DNA of 64,000 nucleotides from Syncephalis plumigaleata (GCA_025201365.1 JAIXMF010000004.1:930001-994000), one strand, 5' to 3'; positions 53,436 to 64,000 are shown, counted from the first letter of the stretch. Numbers and translations: made by a program. The notes: a model not told the origin generated them from the sequence alone.

Positions 53436-53699
53436 ATCATAATAATAATAACAATGACAAGAAAGAACACTGTTTTATTTTTAAGCATTTAGTTTTTTGT
53501 CTTTTTTATTATCTTAGTACAAGATACAAGAACATCATACTTGATTCATACCATTTTACTATACGAATAAACGAGCAAATCAAAATAGATAGAACAGATG
53601 AATACTTTATTTCAATTAGACTGCAGTACTGACAATAACATAATATCTAATTGATTAATATTAACCATTCAAATAAATAAGAACAAGTAGAGCAATAGT

Positions 53700-55236
53700 G
53701 CATTATGCTTGATGGGAAAGTACACGTATGAGACAATGATTAATCATAAGCGTAAAGAACCAATGTCAGTCTGTAATCATTATGATGGCAGATTTACGTA
53801 ATAGCTCTTCCAGCAACTGCTAATATATTCTTTAGCGTTTGCTTCTCCATCATTAAGGTGCACATATTCGTGCCGAGGATCATACCACCAAATCGATTGT
53901 GATTAAGAAAACTACGCTTGCGTGCCTCCACACCACGACAAGCTGGATGTCCATCATGCGGACAGTAGATGAATTCTGGCTTGTCAGGATCCGGGAAATA
54001 CATGACTATCGCATCCTTGCATGTCCAAACTCGTCCTTACCAGGACGTAGATGCGGTACGATATCTGTCGACGAAATAATTCGAAGATAATGATCACGAC
54101 CAATAACGCTTAAACTCCAGTCGGAAAATTCCTTGGTAGTTGTCATTGTTCGGCGAACGCGTAAGTCATTAACGGTTTCAGCTCCTCTGTAAGTGATAGA
54201 TGCAAGGAGAACATACGAGCTATTGAAGCGCCTAGCGAATGACCTGTCACAATAATGTGATAGTTACTATACTTTGCCTTTAGCAATCGCAATGCTTCGC
54301 GGGCTCGTGGTACATGGATTAAAAGCGATTTCATAACGCCATATAAATCTTCGCACGACCATTAAATCCTGGTATAAATTCGAGTCTATATTACCTGTCT
54401 ACTATCTGCATCGTAGAATGCAATGTCGTATAAGCCGAAAGTACCGCGAAATGCTACTGTCAGTGTTTTGTGAGTGTGCGACACGCTAATAACCAGTGTT
54501 CACCGGATCGTGACTCCCAATTGACAACGCTATTATCGGCAGTTATAAAAGCTTCGGATTGTTGTTGATGTCGGGTATTTTCTTATTTGCATATCTAATG
54601 CTTGTTCCTTAGAGCAGTAGGGGAAACTGGCCAGCATCGCATAGCGAAACACCACATCTACTTGATATCGGTCATTAAAGTTGAATTCCGTTTCTCGTAC
54701 TGGCATATTCTTTGTGGTTTCCGCATAGCGTTTCCGCATTTCATAGGGTGATAATGGCGGCATTCCCAATTGCTTCAACATGTAAGGATAGCTAATCTGG
54801 TTATCAATTACAACATCATTCGATGGTGCAAGAATGTTGACATCGTGATTTAATTGATTGCGCCTAGTCAAGCTAAACACCGCCGCTTGAACATGTAATA
54901 GGCCAGTGAGACATAGTATTAGCGAGGATGATAGACGCATTTACGCAAGAGTGTAAAACGATGATATGGATGATGTTACTCGTAAGAATGGATAGTTAGA
55001 AGAGAGAAGGAGAGAAAGTAGGAAGGAGAGAGGGCGAGAAAATAAACTGATGTAAATGGCCGACAATGGATATAAATGTTCAAATTGCCATAAGGTTAGC
55101 CATGTGGAACTGAAATAGGTTAATCTAAAACGGAAATACATCCGACTATATCGCATATCCATGTGTAGGGCGATAGTATATTAGGCAATCAAGTGGGTTC
55201 TTAATGGCTACACTAACATTACTGTTAAGTAATAGC
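53700..55236 (-). repeat. Duplicate of 3316-4876 in inverted orientation
   Basis: Reads on the minus strand as the lipase gene with its flanks. It begins in TTGATGGGAAAGTACACGTA (3' side) and continues to TTCTTAATGGCTACACTAAC, after which it switches to sequence matching 7768 and downwards. Substitutions and small indels are spread through it. Confidence 0.85.
53794..54940 (-). pseudogene. Decayed duplicate of the class 3 lipase gene
   Basis: Start codon at 54940 with the signal peptide identical to that of the 3601-4782 gene, and the stop region kept at 53794. Against the parent the frame is broken by single-base losses: near 54590 (after QALDM), near 54150 (AFAEQ versus AFAEP) and near 54025 (KDEFGHA region). 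There is also a 3-bp loss near 54185. The catalytic segment IIVTGHSLGASIARMF is unchanged, so decay is recent. Two of the losses fall in short homopolymers, so part of the damage could be sequence error. As it stands only short pieces would be translated. The mobile-like flanks come from the same duplication. Confidence 0.85.
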
Positions 55237-55945
55237 AACAACATGGCAATAGCAGCTCGGCTAGTCTAAATGTGTAGACTCGTTTTTGATTTATGCTTAC
55301 CCCTTGTGCTTGAACATAAGACGATTACCTAGCCAGCTCGGTGGACATTGTTTGTTCACAACAATTGATTAGTCTATTTAGAGAATAAACAATTGCTGTT
55401 ACTTCCTATGTATTTCGACTAGCATTGCGCGAATTATTTATGGCGAAACTCGTTTGCTTATTATTAGCCTCGGCTATCGTTCCTTGTAATACGCTGAGCA
55501 TGTTTCACTCGATGGATTTCTGGTTACGAAAACATTAAAACATAGGCCGAGCATTGATTGTTCCCCTTGCTTCAGCTTTCGTAGGAACCTGATACATCTG
55601 CATCTTGAGCTATCACTGAAGATGCCTTGTAATGGTCAAATATCCGACACCAGCTATTATAACTACTTCAACTATTACGAATATCACCGCGACAGCAATA
55701 ATACCGTCTTTCTTTCCGTCTTAAATAAACACTATCATCTATTGTTGCTCTGTCACTTTCATTTCCTACAATTACAACTCCTACTACTACCTATATCAAT
55801 CAGCCTTGCATATTAGTTTAGTTAACGATTACTTTGATTGTTATTCGCATACTTGTGAGTGTGCACGCATGTCTCCATCTCCTAGTACCATGTCATTAGG
55901 GACATTGCTCTCCACTCTAATCACATCATCATCATCATCATCGTA
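55237..55945 (-). repeat. Duplicate of 7050-7768 in inverted orientation
   Basis: Carries the upstream region and first codons of the Bub2-like gene (MSPSPSTMSLGTLLSTL region at about 55870-55920), then stops in a CAT/GAT triplet run at 55925-55942. The Bub2-like coding sequence after that run is absent. Confidence 0.85.
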
Positions 55946-56127
55946 TAGCACAATTTAAAAGCTTTGCAATTTCACGTCTAGCTATCATCATTAACTCATT
56001 AAGCACAATCATCTCACAACAATTTTGACACAACAGTAGAATCACTATGATTACATAAAATCTTGGTATAACACAGTTAACTACTGCTTTATATTAAATA
56101 AACTTGCATCTTCATATTCATTAAACA
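55946..56127 (-). repeat. Duplicate of 4956-5160 in inverted orientation
   Basis: From CACAATTTAAAAGCTTTGCA to CATCTTCATATTCATTAAA the sequence is the reverse complement of the lipase/Bub2 intergenic region. It joins the previous segment at the triplet run. Confidence 0.8.
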
Positions 56128-57127
56128 ACAGTATGTGTGATAGTTGTTTATTGTTCGGTTTTATCGAGATGCATAGCATTGATTGTTATTAATCGTGCGC
56201 TATTTTTAGCGATAGAACCGGCTAATTAGTTGAGATATCGTCATGACGATATTCATCCACGAAATAGATCCATGGCGCCATCGTCTTATCTTCCTACTAT
56301 TGGACGTATCGCAACTGACTCACGAGGCCTTAATATGGACGATTGGGAATTGACTTGTATACGTGCCATATATTTCCATCTCCGGATTGTTTCCAAAAGA
56401 ATATTCGGCCCAGTATGAAAAACATGTAATACATAATTTCTATTTTCCTACACATTTTCAAGTAGAGCAACAATTCAGCGATCGTGTAATGTCGCTATTA
56501 TCATCGCTTCACATCATTTTACTTTGATCTGCTCATTTCTTCACTTGCTCTTTCGCTCTTATTCTATTTCAGCGCTTATTGTAGTTGGTAAAGCTATTCG
56601 CTTACTCGTTCACTGCTTTTAGTTGATCATTTATCGTTTATCAGGGTTGAATTCCATTGTTTAAGCACACATTACAATCTCACTCAACTGTTACACGTGT
56701 GTGTGTGTGTGTGTGTATCAATTTATATCAATTTCAGATATATATAAAATACACATATTTGTTGCAAGGTAAAGTAATAGTACGCGTGTTTATCAAACAG
56801 CGAGCGAGTACATTTTACTCGTTACTCTTCCCCTTTTTCTTTCTTGCTTTCTTGTTTGCTTGCCCGCTTTAATAATATCACATTATTGATCGCTACTTTT
56901 GCTATATTTCCTATGCGTCATACATGAATTAATGATTGTATTACTAATTAATTACTATTATTAGGCTAGTATTGGTGTATATCATCATCGATATTAATAG
57001 GCGAGATATTGTTTATTAAAATCATTATCTCACCACCATCACCATTTGATTAATCGACTTTTTTCTTGATTGCAACGAGCCATCAAGCTGGAAAAGTTTC
57101 TCGCCATTCACCATCTACCATCAAGCT
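56128..57127. other. Spacer and leader of the MFS gene, with (TG)n run
   Basis: No gene with a family signal; a 62-codon frame at 56230-56418 is not supported. A (TG)n run lies at 56698-56717 and CT-rich sequence near 56826-56868. Confidence 0.5.
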
Positions 57128-59412
57128 ATGCCCGCGCCCGACGGAGAAGGTCAACATTCATCTGTAATGAAGATACAGGAGGTCCTACCGGCTAGTCATC
57201 CCCCTGCTGCTGCGGTAACATCATCATCGTCATCAACAGCGAGGGATGTCCATCAATCTACAGCATCACCTAGTCATAACACAATGATCACATCATCAAC
57301 CAACGAGATGACCGAGAAATCTATGCATTCGAAAACGAGCATGGACAAACATTCGACGATGGAAACCACCACCATCACCACCGTCAATGCCCCGACCGAC
57401 AATGACACCAGTATGGATGCACGTGAATTAGAGAACGGATATGATGACACGACGAAAACACCAGTCGAGCAGATGTCGTGGAAGCGTTCACTTATTCTAT
57501 TCTCCGGTCTAGCACTCACGGTATTCCTTTGCTCGCTCGATCAAACAATCGTGGCCACCGCCATTCCACGTATTGCCTCGGACTTCAACGGTCTAAACGA
57601 CGTATCCTGGATTGGTAGTGCTTATTTATTGTCTACGGCCGCTGTCACGCCACTCTACGGCAAACTAACCGCCATCTTTGGATTGAAGCCGGTATTTCTA
57701 TTCGCATTGACCATGTTTCTAGCGGGTTCCCTAGGCTGTGCCCTATCCTCAAGTATGGTGATGCTTATTATATTCCGTGCTCTTTCCGGTATTGGTGGCG
57801 AGAGTATGTACGCTCTTGCACTAGTCATTATAACTGGTAGGTTCAAGAAGTATAAATAGATTAGTAACAATATATATATATACGATTGATTACTGACCAT
57901 GTTTTATTTATTCAATCAACGCAATCAGCTGTATCTACACCGGACGTAGTGCAATGCTACAAGGCTGGTTGGAGCGATTTTCGCCATTAGTGCCGCTATA
58001 GGTCCACTACTTGGTGGTGTATTCACCGATCATGCTACCTGGCGTTGGGCTGTAAGTAGATTGTACACATATGATATTACTGTTATTATTATTATTATCA
58101 TAAAATTACTCTTTCTGTTCTATTATAGTTCTACATTAATTTACCCATTGGTGCCATATCAGCGGTCATTATTATATTTGGTTTTCATCATCCGACCATT
58201 CAAGGATCGATGCTAATGAAATTGAAACGAATCGACTATCCCGGGCCGTACTCTTACTCACCTCAATTGTTTGCGCCTTATTAGCCATTGGTTGGGGCGG
58301 CAATGCTTATCCATGGGATTCACCAGTGGTGATTAGTCTGCTTTGTGTGGCCGTAGTAGTGTGCGGTGCATTCATCTGGGTGGAGGGTCATTATGCCAAG
58401 GAGCCATTCATTCCCGGTCGAGTGTTAAACTCGCGAAACGCCATTCTTAGTATGTCAACCTCATTCTTGGCGGGTTGGGTGATATTCACTCTAGTTTACT
58501 ACTTTCCCCTCTTCTATCAGGTATGATGCTCAATTGCAACCTATAACCATATGCATGTACTAATTACCATTCCTATCTATTCATCTATTTACTTAGCTTG
58601 TACGTAATAAAACCGCCACTCAAGCTGGTCTCATGCTTATCCCGTTGATGATCATGTGCTGCATATCCACCGGTATTAGCACGTTGGTTATCGGCCGTTT
58701 CGGCGCGTGGACCTATCCCTCCATATTGGCCGGTGGTTTCTCCATTGTTGTCCTGGCACTTGGTCTATCGCTCACCTTTTGGGAGACGGCAAAAATGGCC
58801 TCTGAAGTGGTCATCCTACTCATAGCCGGTATAGGATTGGGTACCGTTTGGCAATCCGTCTTTCTTACCGCACAAGCATCAAGTGACGTTAAAGGTGAAT
58901 ACACACATTCTATTGTATTAGTTGTTGTTTGAACCATTTCAATCATGACCATTTCTATTAATACTTTGTAACAATCGATCACTTAGACATAGCAGTAAGC
59001 ACAATGCTTTGCTCTTTCTTCCAGATGATGGGCGCCACCATTGGATTGGCCGTTTCAGGTTCAGTATTTAACAATGCCATGGCAAAGTATATACCAGTCG
59101 ATGGAATGTGGGAATCATCCGGTGTAAGTAGTTCAATGCTGTAACGTTAGTTTAATAGTAATTGATATATCTCTATGTATATTTGTATATTTATATCAGG
59201 GTGGACATGGTGTTATCGGATCATTGGATGGAGTACACGACCTACCTCCGGATGTGCAGGCTCAAGCTATTCATGGTATCATTAAGGCATTCCACATACT
59301 ATTCATTTCGCTGATACCAGTCGCGGTTTTGGCGATCATTTGTGGCGGCCTTGTTCGTCCACGTCGTTGGTCAGAAGTACAGGCTGAAGCTGGACCTACA
59401 GGTGGTCATTAA
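57128..59412 (+). CDS. DHA2-family MFS multidrug/H+ antiporter, frame broken by single-base losses
   Basis: Apparent exons: 57128-57836, 57929-58051, 58129-58520, 58597-58894, 58987-59123, 59200-59412. DHA2 transporters (14 TM) export drugs, siderophores or amino acids at the plasma or vacuolar membrane. A ~115-residue Ser/Thr-rich N-terminus precedes [35 protein letters not shown] (motif D1-like), [20 protein letters not shown] and [20 protein letters not shown]. Exon 2 holds the motif-C region [18 protein letters not shown] but not in frame with exon 1. One base seems missing near 57947 and one G near 57974. In exon 3 one G seems missing in the G run near 58241-58244, after RIDYPG. All are short-homopolymer losses. 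The remaining helices to the stop are intact. It is either a recent pseudogene or an intact gene with consensus errors. Confidence 0.85.
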
Positions 59413-60991
59413 GTAATGTTATAAGCTATCATTCATTCATTTATTCATTAGTTATTAACCATTTAATAAATGCTGATACTTGCCATGGGATACATTGATT
59501 CATTAATTGGAAAAGTACACACAAATTATACAATAAGAATAACCGAATGACTGTGTCATAATAAGGGTTATAAGGCGAACGTATTATAGAAAGGGATAAC
59601 TACATACACAGACACTAATGTTATATATTGACTTCAATAATAATGATAATGATGATGCTAACTAATGTGCAAGATTATTTAGTAATAAGAACAAATGTTA
59701 ATGACTAACAGTGTTAATCGATTGGAAAAAGACCTGTAATAGCATGCTAATGATCAATAAATGGATGTACTAATGCCGTTATTACCCTCTATTAGTGTCA
59801 TGTTAGCTATTGATATGTACTATGCAAATAAAGATATAGCCATCATATAGGATTTCCTCGGTACATTTACAATATGCAATACAATGTCAGACAGTGCCAC
59901 TACAAATACAAAGTGCTAAGCGACGCGAATGGTAGTAGTTAGCACGGATATTATGTATGTACGCGTACTTTCACAACACACGAGTAGAAGGCGTAGTGTT
60001 CGTTACGTATCATGTCGCAATCAGATGAACAAACGCGCTGGCTAGTAATTAACACGAGTACCGCTACTTGCATACATTTATAAAGCACGAGTAAGTAGGC
60101 AAAGCAGGAGTGGAGACGTTGTATGCTGGCAAGCAAGGTGGTGCCTAATGCATAGCGCGAGTGTTACGTATGCATACGTTCCCCACATACTACAAGCAAT
60201 GATCAGCAAGTCAACGCGAATAAAGTGGTACAACGCGCAAGCAAACGTGTGAATAAAGGCACGGCATGAAATAATAGAAATACACGAGTGAGGGCAAGGG
60301 AGTGTCGCAAGCAAATAGACAAGGGAGCGAGAAAGAGAGAACTGAATAGAGGATAGACCAGTATGAAAGACCCAGTGGGTATATGCCACGTTGATCGACA
60401 ACGAATAAAGAACCAATTACTACACAGCGTGAGGAGCAAAGTGTGCTTATGACAGAGTATACAGTTTGGAGTGAGGCTGCCGACGAGTAGCGATACAAAT
60501 ACGAGTACGCGGCATACAATCAACATATCGACAAGTAGTCAGTGGCAAAGCGGCAGACTAGACGGGAATAAGATGACCGGCCGAGAACAACACAACGACA
60601 AGTAGTATACGCTTGTAGCTAAGCGCAGCTGTATATGACTGTAAACGAAGGTGGAGTAAGAGGAAAAGCATGAGTGTGTGGTGTATGCATGGTCAGAAGA
60701 CGAATAAAAGAATAAAAAGCAATAGACGAGAGTGTGTGTGTTACGAGCATTGCTATCGTCTATGAGTGTTACGGTAATAGTTGCGTGATTATCGAACGAG
60801 TGAATAAACAAACGAACGAAGGGGAGATGAGATAGTGGAGATAGGGATAGTCAAGAGGAAATAATAAAGAGAGCCATTAGTAAAAGTTATTAACATTGCA
60901 TTACAAAATTCTACACATTTATTAATAAAGGATCTATTTAATTACAATTAGTAAAGTGTTAAGTAGTTTATTAGAAACAATTAGAAACTTC
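59413..60991. other. 1.6-kb spacer with GA-rich, GAG-motif-rich tract
   Basis: No gene supported on either strand. From about 59940 to 60850 the plus strand is purine-rich with many CGAGT, GCAAG and ACGAG words, so the minus strand resembles the long CT-rich leaders seen before other genes here, but no gene follows on that strand. Long minus-strand frames here are compositional. Confidence 0.5.
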
Positions 60992-61063
60992 TACAGGCTT
61001 TTTCCATCCAATTTGCGCAGCTAGCCTTTTGTTTTTACGAATAAATAATAGTTATGTTAACAC

Positions 61064-61327
61064 TTACGTATTTTGGGGTGTAAGATAGCGATAACTATCA
61101 CGGATAAATTGTTTCTGTTGTTTGGTTCCTCGATGTCCTTGTCCTCCTTGTCTTGAATGATTGGAAGCAATGACACTTGGATGAGGGTGTGTTGGAACAT
61201 CGGTTCCACTACGAAGGCAGTTGGTGATTTGAATGAAATCCAGACGAGCAACCATAACCCCGATTCCACAAGCGATACTCGAATCCTTTAACTTGCATGT
61301 CCTCTTTATATTTTTTGATGTGTGCAT
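61064..61327 (-). pseudogene. Fanzor C-terminal remnant in copy C
   Basis: Frame contains VMVARLDFIQITNCLRSG, then TDVPTHPHPSVIASNHSRQG and QGHRGTKQQKQFIRDSYRY, nearly identical to copy A. The WNRD start of the RuvC-III block is disturbed by an extra G in a GGGG run (TGGAATCGGGGTT), so the frame enters from another phase. It is not functional. Confidence 0.55.
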
Positions 61328-61739
61328 CTAATAGAATAATGGATTAGTATACTGTAATAAACATCAAAGTGTAATGAGGTATACTTACCGTAAGGGATCA
61401 TGACAAGTAGTAGGACACTTTCTCATTGATAGTGTGGGAGCTATGGTTGCTCGATTTGCTCAAGCACAATGTGTAGGCGATATACAATAAGGTAGTGTGA
61501 GTAGAGTGTAATAGGGACGATTGAACTGGAAGGTGAAGATAAGTTTATTCAATTCGTACAAAATAGGACCCATATTTATAGTGGATAATGTAACATATTC
61601 AATATTGAACTATGGTGAGTGTTGAAGGGACATGGCTGTAATACCACATAGATACCAATCTCATGATGCAGGAGTGAAGGTGGTAATAATGAGCAATAAG
61701 GAGCGCATCTCAGAAAGGATTACGTATACCCTAGATACA

Positions 61740-61860
61740 TTTCATCAGTGTTGCTACCTTCAGATGTTCAAGAAATGAAGGATCAGTGCAACAACGAGGA
61801 ACTAAGCAACAAGAAATAACTTATCCGTAATTGGTATCACTTTGCATCCAAGATATGTGA
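61740..61860 (+). pseudogene. Second, inverted Fanzor-tail remnant inside copy C
   Basis: On the plus strand GTTGCTACC...TTCAAGAAATGAAGGATCAG...GAGGAACTAAGCAACAAGAA aligns by eye with the copy A segment GTTGCTTCC...ATTCAAGACAAGGAGGACAAG...GAGGAACCAAACAACAGGAA. It retains no open frame of note. Confidence 0.5.
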
Positions 61861-62210
61861 GTTCTATCAACGTGTCTATTACTTATTATCATTAATTGTA
61901 ATATATGATATCGCGATCATTAACATCTCCCTCAACTGCTAGAGCAATGACAACTACTCAATAATAATAGTAATGCGATGATGATGTTAACTATTATGTA
62001 TAACTATTTATGAATAAACTGCAAATGTTAAAGGATAAATGCGCAAATTGGATGGAAAAACATTGTATTTCCATAAATGGCAGTATTTGTGTCATATAAC
62101 AATACCGTTTAGTCCTGTTTCTTGCACGGGTTTTCCACTTTTCAGCTTTTACAAACGCACGCACCCACATCCGCTATTCAAACTGTTAACTCCTACTACT
62201 ACTAATAGTA

Positions 62211-64000
62211 ATGTCTACTACAGAATACACGGCAATTCGTAATTCGTTTTCCTCGAATGTACGAGAGAAAGGCCATGAAGACCCCTCGAGTACTACGGAT
62301 TCTGACGAATATAATGACGTAGATAATATACTTGAAAGCAATAATATCTGTGATAATACTCAGAACGGTAGCAGTAATACTAGTAGCAGTAGTATCGAAC
62401 ATCACGATATTGATGGCGAGGAGAACTCACCTTATGAGAGTGTACGTGCCGCCGTAGCCAACACAGATGATCCTACACTACCATCGCTTACTTTCCGCTT
62501 CTGGTTACTGGCTATACCATTGACCATTGCCGTGTCGTTGTTCAATCAAGTGTTTTGGTTTAGAACATTATCTGTCGGTATCGGTGGAATGATTATGCAG
62601 CTAAGTGTATTTCCACTTGGTAAACTGCTAGAGTACACGCTACCTAAACGCATCGTTCATCTTGGGCCTATAAGTTTCTCAATGAATCCGGGTCCGTTCA
62701 ACATTAAGGAGCATACGTTACTCTCTGTATGTACTGGTGCTGCCACTTACGTCGCCTATGCCGTAGACATTGTCGTTATTAAGCATGTCTTCTACGGTCG
62801 TAGTACACCCATTTTCGGTTCGATTCTACTCGTCTTAACCACTCAGTGTATCGGTTATGGTCTGGCCGGTATGTGGTATCGACATCTAGTACGGCCGGCA
62901 GCCATGATATGGCCATTTAACTTGATGTGTGTCGTCATGTTTCGTACCTTACACGAGAATGAACGAGCAAGTGGATTGACAAGAATACGCTTTTTCCTAT
63001 TAGTCACTGTCATTAGTGGCGTTTATTATTTCTTACCTGGTTTCCTGGCACCATTCCTATCCACAATATCTGTTCTTTGCTTGGTGATGCCAAACACAAT
63101 GCTCGCTAATCAACTAGGTTCATTCACCAAAGGATTGGGCGTGTTGAGCTTTACGCTCGACTGGAATGGTATCACGAGCAGTCTGACATCTCCGTTAATG
63201 ACGCCGTTCTGGGCGATTGCCAATACATTTGTCGGTTTCGTCATTGTGGCATGGATACTGGCACCCATCGGTTATTGGGGTAACATATGGGAAGCGCATA
63301 AATACGCACTATTTGGTTCATCGCTCTACACGGAGAATGGAGACGCTTACCCGGTACTCGATCTGTTGAACGCGGATTTATCGCTCAATGAAGAGAAATA
63401 CGCGCAAGTGGGACCACCACGAATGACGTTCATGTTCGCCATCGCCTATGGTGTTGGATTTGCCGCATTGTCGGCACTGTTAATTCACATTGCTCTCTAT
63501 CATGGTCGCGAGATACTGGATCGTTTTCGCGAGTCAATGAATACTGCCGATGATATTCATGCGAAACTAATGGATCGCTACCCTGCCGTACCACAATGGT
63601 GGTATATTTCCGTGCTTTGTATTAGTGGCATTCTAGGTATTTTCGCCAGCGAGTACTACGAGACTGAACTACCATGGTGGGGCGTGCTATTAGCCATCGC
63701 TACCGCTGCTTGTTTCCTCCTGCCAATTGGTATAATTACGGCCGTTTCCAATATTCGTCCCTCGCTAGAGATTATCACGGAACTAATGATTGGATTTATA
63801 ATGCCCGGTAAACCTATAGCAAACGTCACATTTAAAACATTCGGCTATATTGGAATGGCACAAGCAATTGTATTTATTGGCGATTTGAAGCTAGGTCATT
63901 ATATTAAGGTGCCACCGCGACACATGTTTATCGCACAGCTCACGGGTAGCTTGATCGCCGGCACCACCAATGTATTGGCCGTTTATATGATGTTCCATAT
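62211..64000 (+). CDS. OPT-family oligopeptide transporter, 3' partial
   Basis: Open without a stop from ATG 62211 to the window end (about 596 residues seen; fungal OPTs are usually 750-900). OPT proteins are plasma-membrane proton-coupled importers of tetra- and pentapeptides or glutathione, and some carry metal chelates. A ~85-residue Asn/Ser/Asp-rich cytosolic N-terminus leads to TDDPTLPSLTFRFWLLAIPL. Signatures follow: the family motif NPGPFNIKEHTLLSVCTGAA (residues about 160-180), QCIGYGLAGMWYRHLVRPAA, WPFNLMCVVMFRTLHENE, FTLDWNGITSSLTSPLMTPF, PIGIITAVSNIRPSLEIITE and GHYIKVPPRHMFIAQL. About ten hydrophobic helices are visible. No intron was needed in the part seen. Confidence 0.95.
   Translation, partial: MSTTEYTAIRNSFSSNVREKGHEDPSSTTDSDEYNDVDNILESNNICDNTQNGSSNTSSSSIEHHDIDGEENSPYESVRAAVANTDDPTLPSLTFRFWLLAIPLTIAVSLFNQVFWFRTLSVGIGGMIMQLSVFPLGKLLEYTLPKRIVHLGPISFSMNPGPFNIKEHTLLSVCTGAATYVAYAVDIVVIKHVFYGRSTPIFGSILLVLTTQCIGYGLAGMWYRHLVRPAAMIWPFNLMCVVMFRTLHENERASGLTRIRFFLLVTVISGVYYFLPGFLAPFLSTISVLCLVMPNTMLANQLGSFTKGLGVLSFTLDWNGITSSLTSPLMTPFWAIANTFVGFVIVAWILAPIGYWGNIWEAHKYALFGSSLYTENGDAYPVLDLLNADLSLNEEKYAQVGPPRMTFMFAIAYGVGFAALSALLIHIALYHGREILDRFRESMNTADDIHAKLMDRYPAVPQWWYISVLCISGILGIFASEYYETELPWWGVLLAIATAACFLLPIGIITAVSNIRPSLEIITELMIGFIMPGKPIANVTFKTFGYIGMAQAIVFIGDLKLGHYIKVPPRHMFIAQLTGSLIAGTTNVLAVYMMFH

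Larger units (their letters stand above)
60992..62067 (-). mobile_element. TIR-bounded DNA element with two Fanzor remnants, copy C
   Basis: Ends are the same inverted repeats as copy B: TACAGGC then TTTTCCATCCAATTTGCGC on the left (TA 60992-60993), and the reverse complement at 62036-62067 (TA 62066-62067). Length is about 1076 bp. The right-end subterminal ~85 bp (AAACTGCAAATGTTAAAGGA) match copy B closely. The minus strand carries a Fanzor C-terminal remnant (61070-61305) close to copy A; a second, more decayed remnant lies on the plus strand at about 61740-61860. No transposase is present. Confidence 0.72.

Noticed and set aside
54941-55162. 73-codon minus-strand frame upstream of the lipase copy
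   Set aside because: Matches non-coding leader DNA upstream of the intact lipase gene.
56230-56418. 62-codon frame upstream of the MFS gene
   Set aside because: No family signal, no evidence of splicing to the MFS frame.
60078-60811. Long minus-strand frames rich in Leu, Ser and Cys
   Set aside because: Composition follows the pyrimidine-rich strand; three overlapping frames are equally open and none shows a domain.

Overview
The window looks like nuclear DNA of a fungus, most probably an early-diverging, AT-rich lineage (Zoopagomycota- or Mucoromycota-like; this placement is inference). The evidence is: dense, intron-rich genes with introns of about 50-75 bp (GTAAGT donors, TAG acceptors); a shikimate-pathway DAHP synthase, an OPT peptide transporter, a DHA2 drug/H+ antiporter and an Scs3/FIT protein, which fit a fungus; and genes usually missing from budding yeasts (USP48-like protease, 4EHP-type eIF4E, pICln), plus Fanzor remnants and a LINE. 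I saw no tRNA, rRNA or CRISPR array.

Layout. 1-2372: Ser/Arg-rich protein of unknown function (5' end outside the window, three frame changes). 3601-4782: secreted class 3 lipase. 5207-7195(-): Bub2/Cdc16-like TBC protein. 7860-10350: 5'-truncated LINE with perfect 19-bp target-site duplications. 10689-11681: pICln. 12156-13308: RNase T2. 13684-15447: Mrs2/CorA-type mitochondrial Mg2+ channel. 16648-17639 and 23154-24133(-): two related 7-TM proteins. 18360-18721: Fanzor remnant. 18990-20484: DAHP synthase. 20920-22982: GOST-like 7-TM protein. 24990-25596: TIR element with a Fanzor C-terminus. 25871-27695: LaeA/UMTA-like methyltransferase with a degenerate SAM motif. 28679-29702: Gid4/Vid24. 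31363-32382: 4EHP-type eIF4E. 33431-34501: FIT2/Scs3. 34663-36648(-): aminoacylase-1. 36989-39636: anoctamin/Ist2. 39800-44650(-): USP7/Ubp15. 45580-47141: Luc7. 47262-51674(-): USP48-like. 52182-53435(-): Thg1. 53700-56127: inverted, circularly permuted copy of the 3.3-7.8 kb region, with a decayed lipase copy. 57128-59412: DHA2 MFS transporter with single-base breaks. 60992-62067: second TIR element with Fanzor remnants. 62211-64000: OPT transporter (3' end outside the window).

There is no operon logic; most genes are independent housekeeping genes. Themes recur: ubiquitin biology (Gid4, USP7, USP48), RNA metabolism (pICln, Luc7, Thg1, eIF4E, RNase T2) and membrane transport or lipid (Mrs2, anoctamin, FIT, MFS, OPT, GOST-like).

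The most unusual content is: (i) a family of TA-flanked inverted-repeat elements carrying the C-terminal RuvC-III part of Fanzor (eukaryotic TnpB-like) nucleases plus a conserved 3' non-coding block in the position where Fanzor guide RNAs are made; (ii) the permuted inverted duplication, whose segment order suggests a circular or tandem intermediate; (iii) several microexons (7, 12 and 18 nt) and GC-AG introns; (iv) a Bub2-like protein without the usual arginine finger and a methyltransferase without a recognisable glycine-rich SAM loop. Exon coordinates were read by eye from splice consensus and reading-frame continuity; for most multi-exon genes the exon lengths sum to an intact frame.
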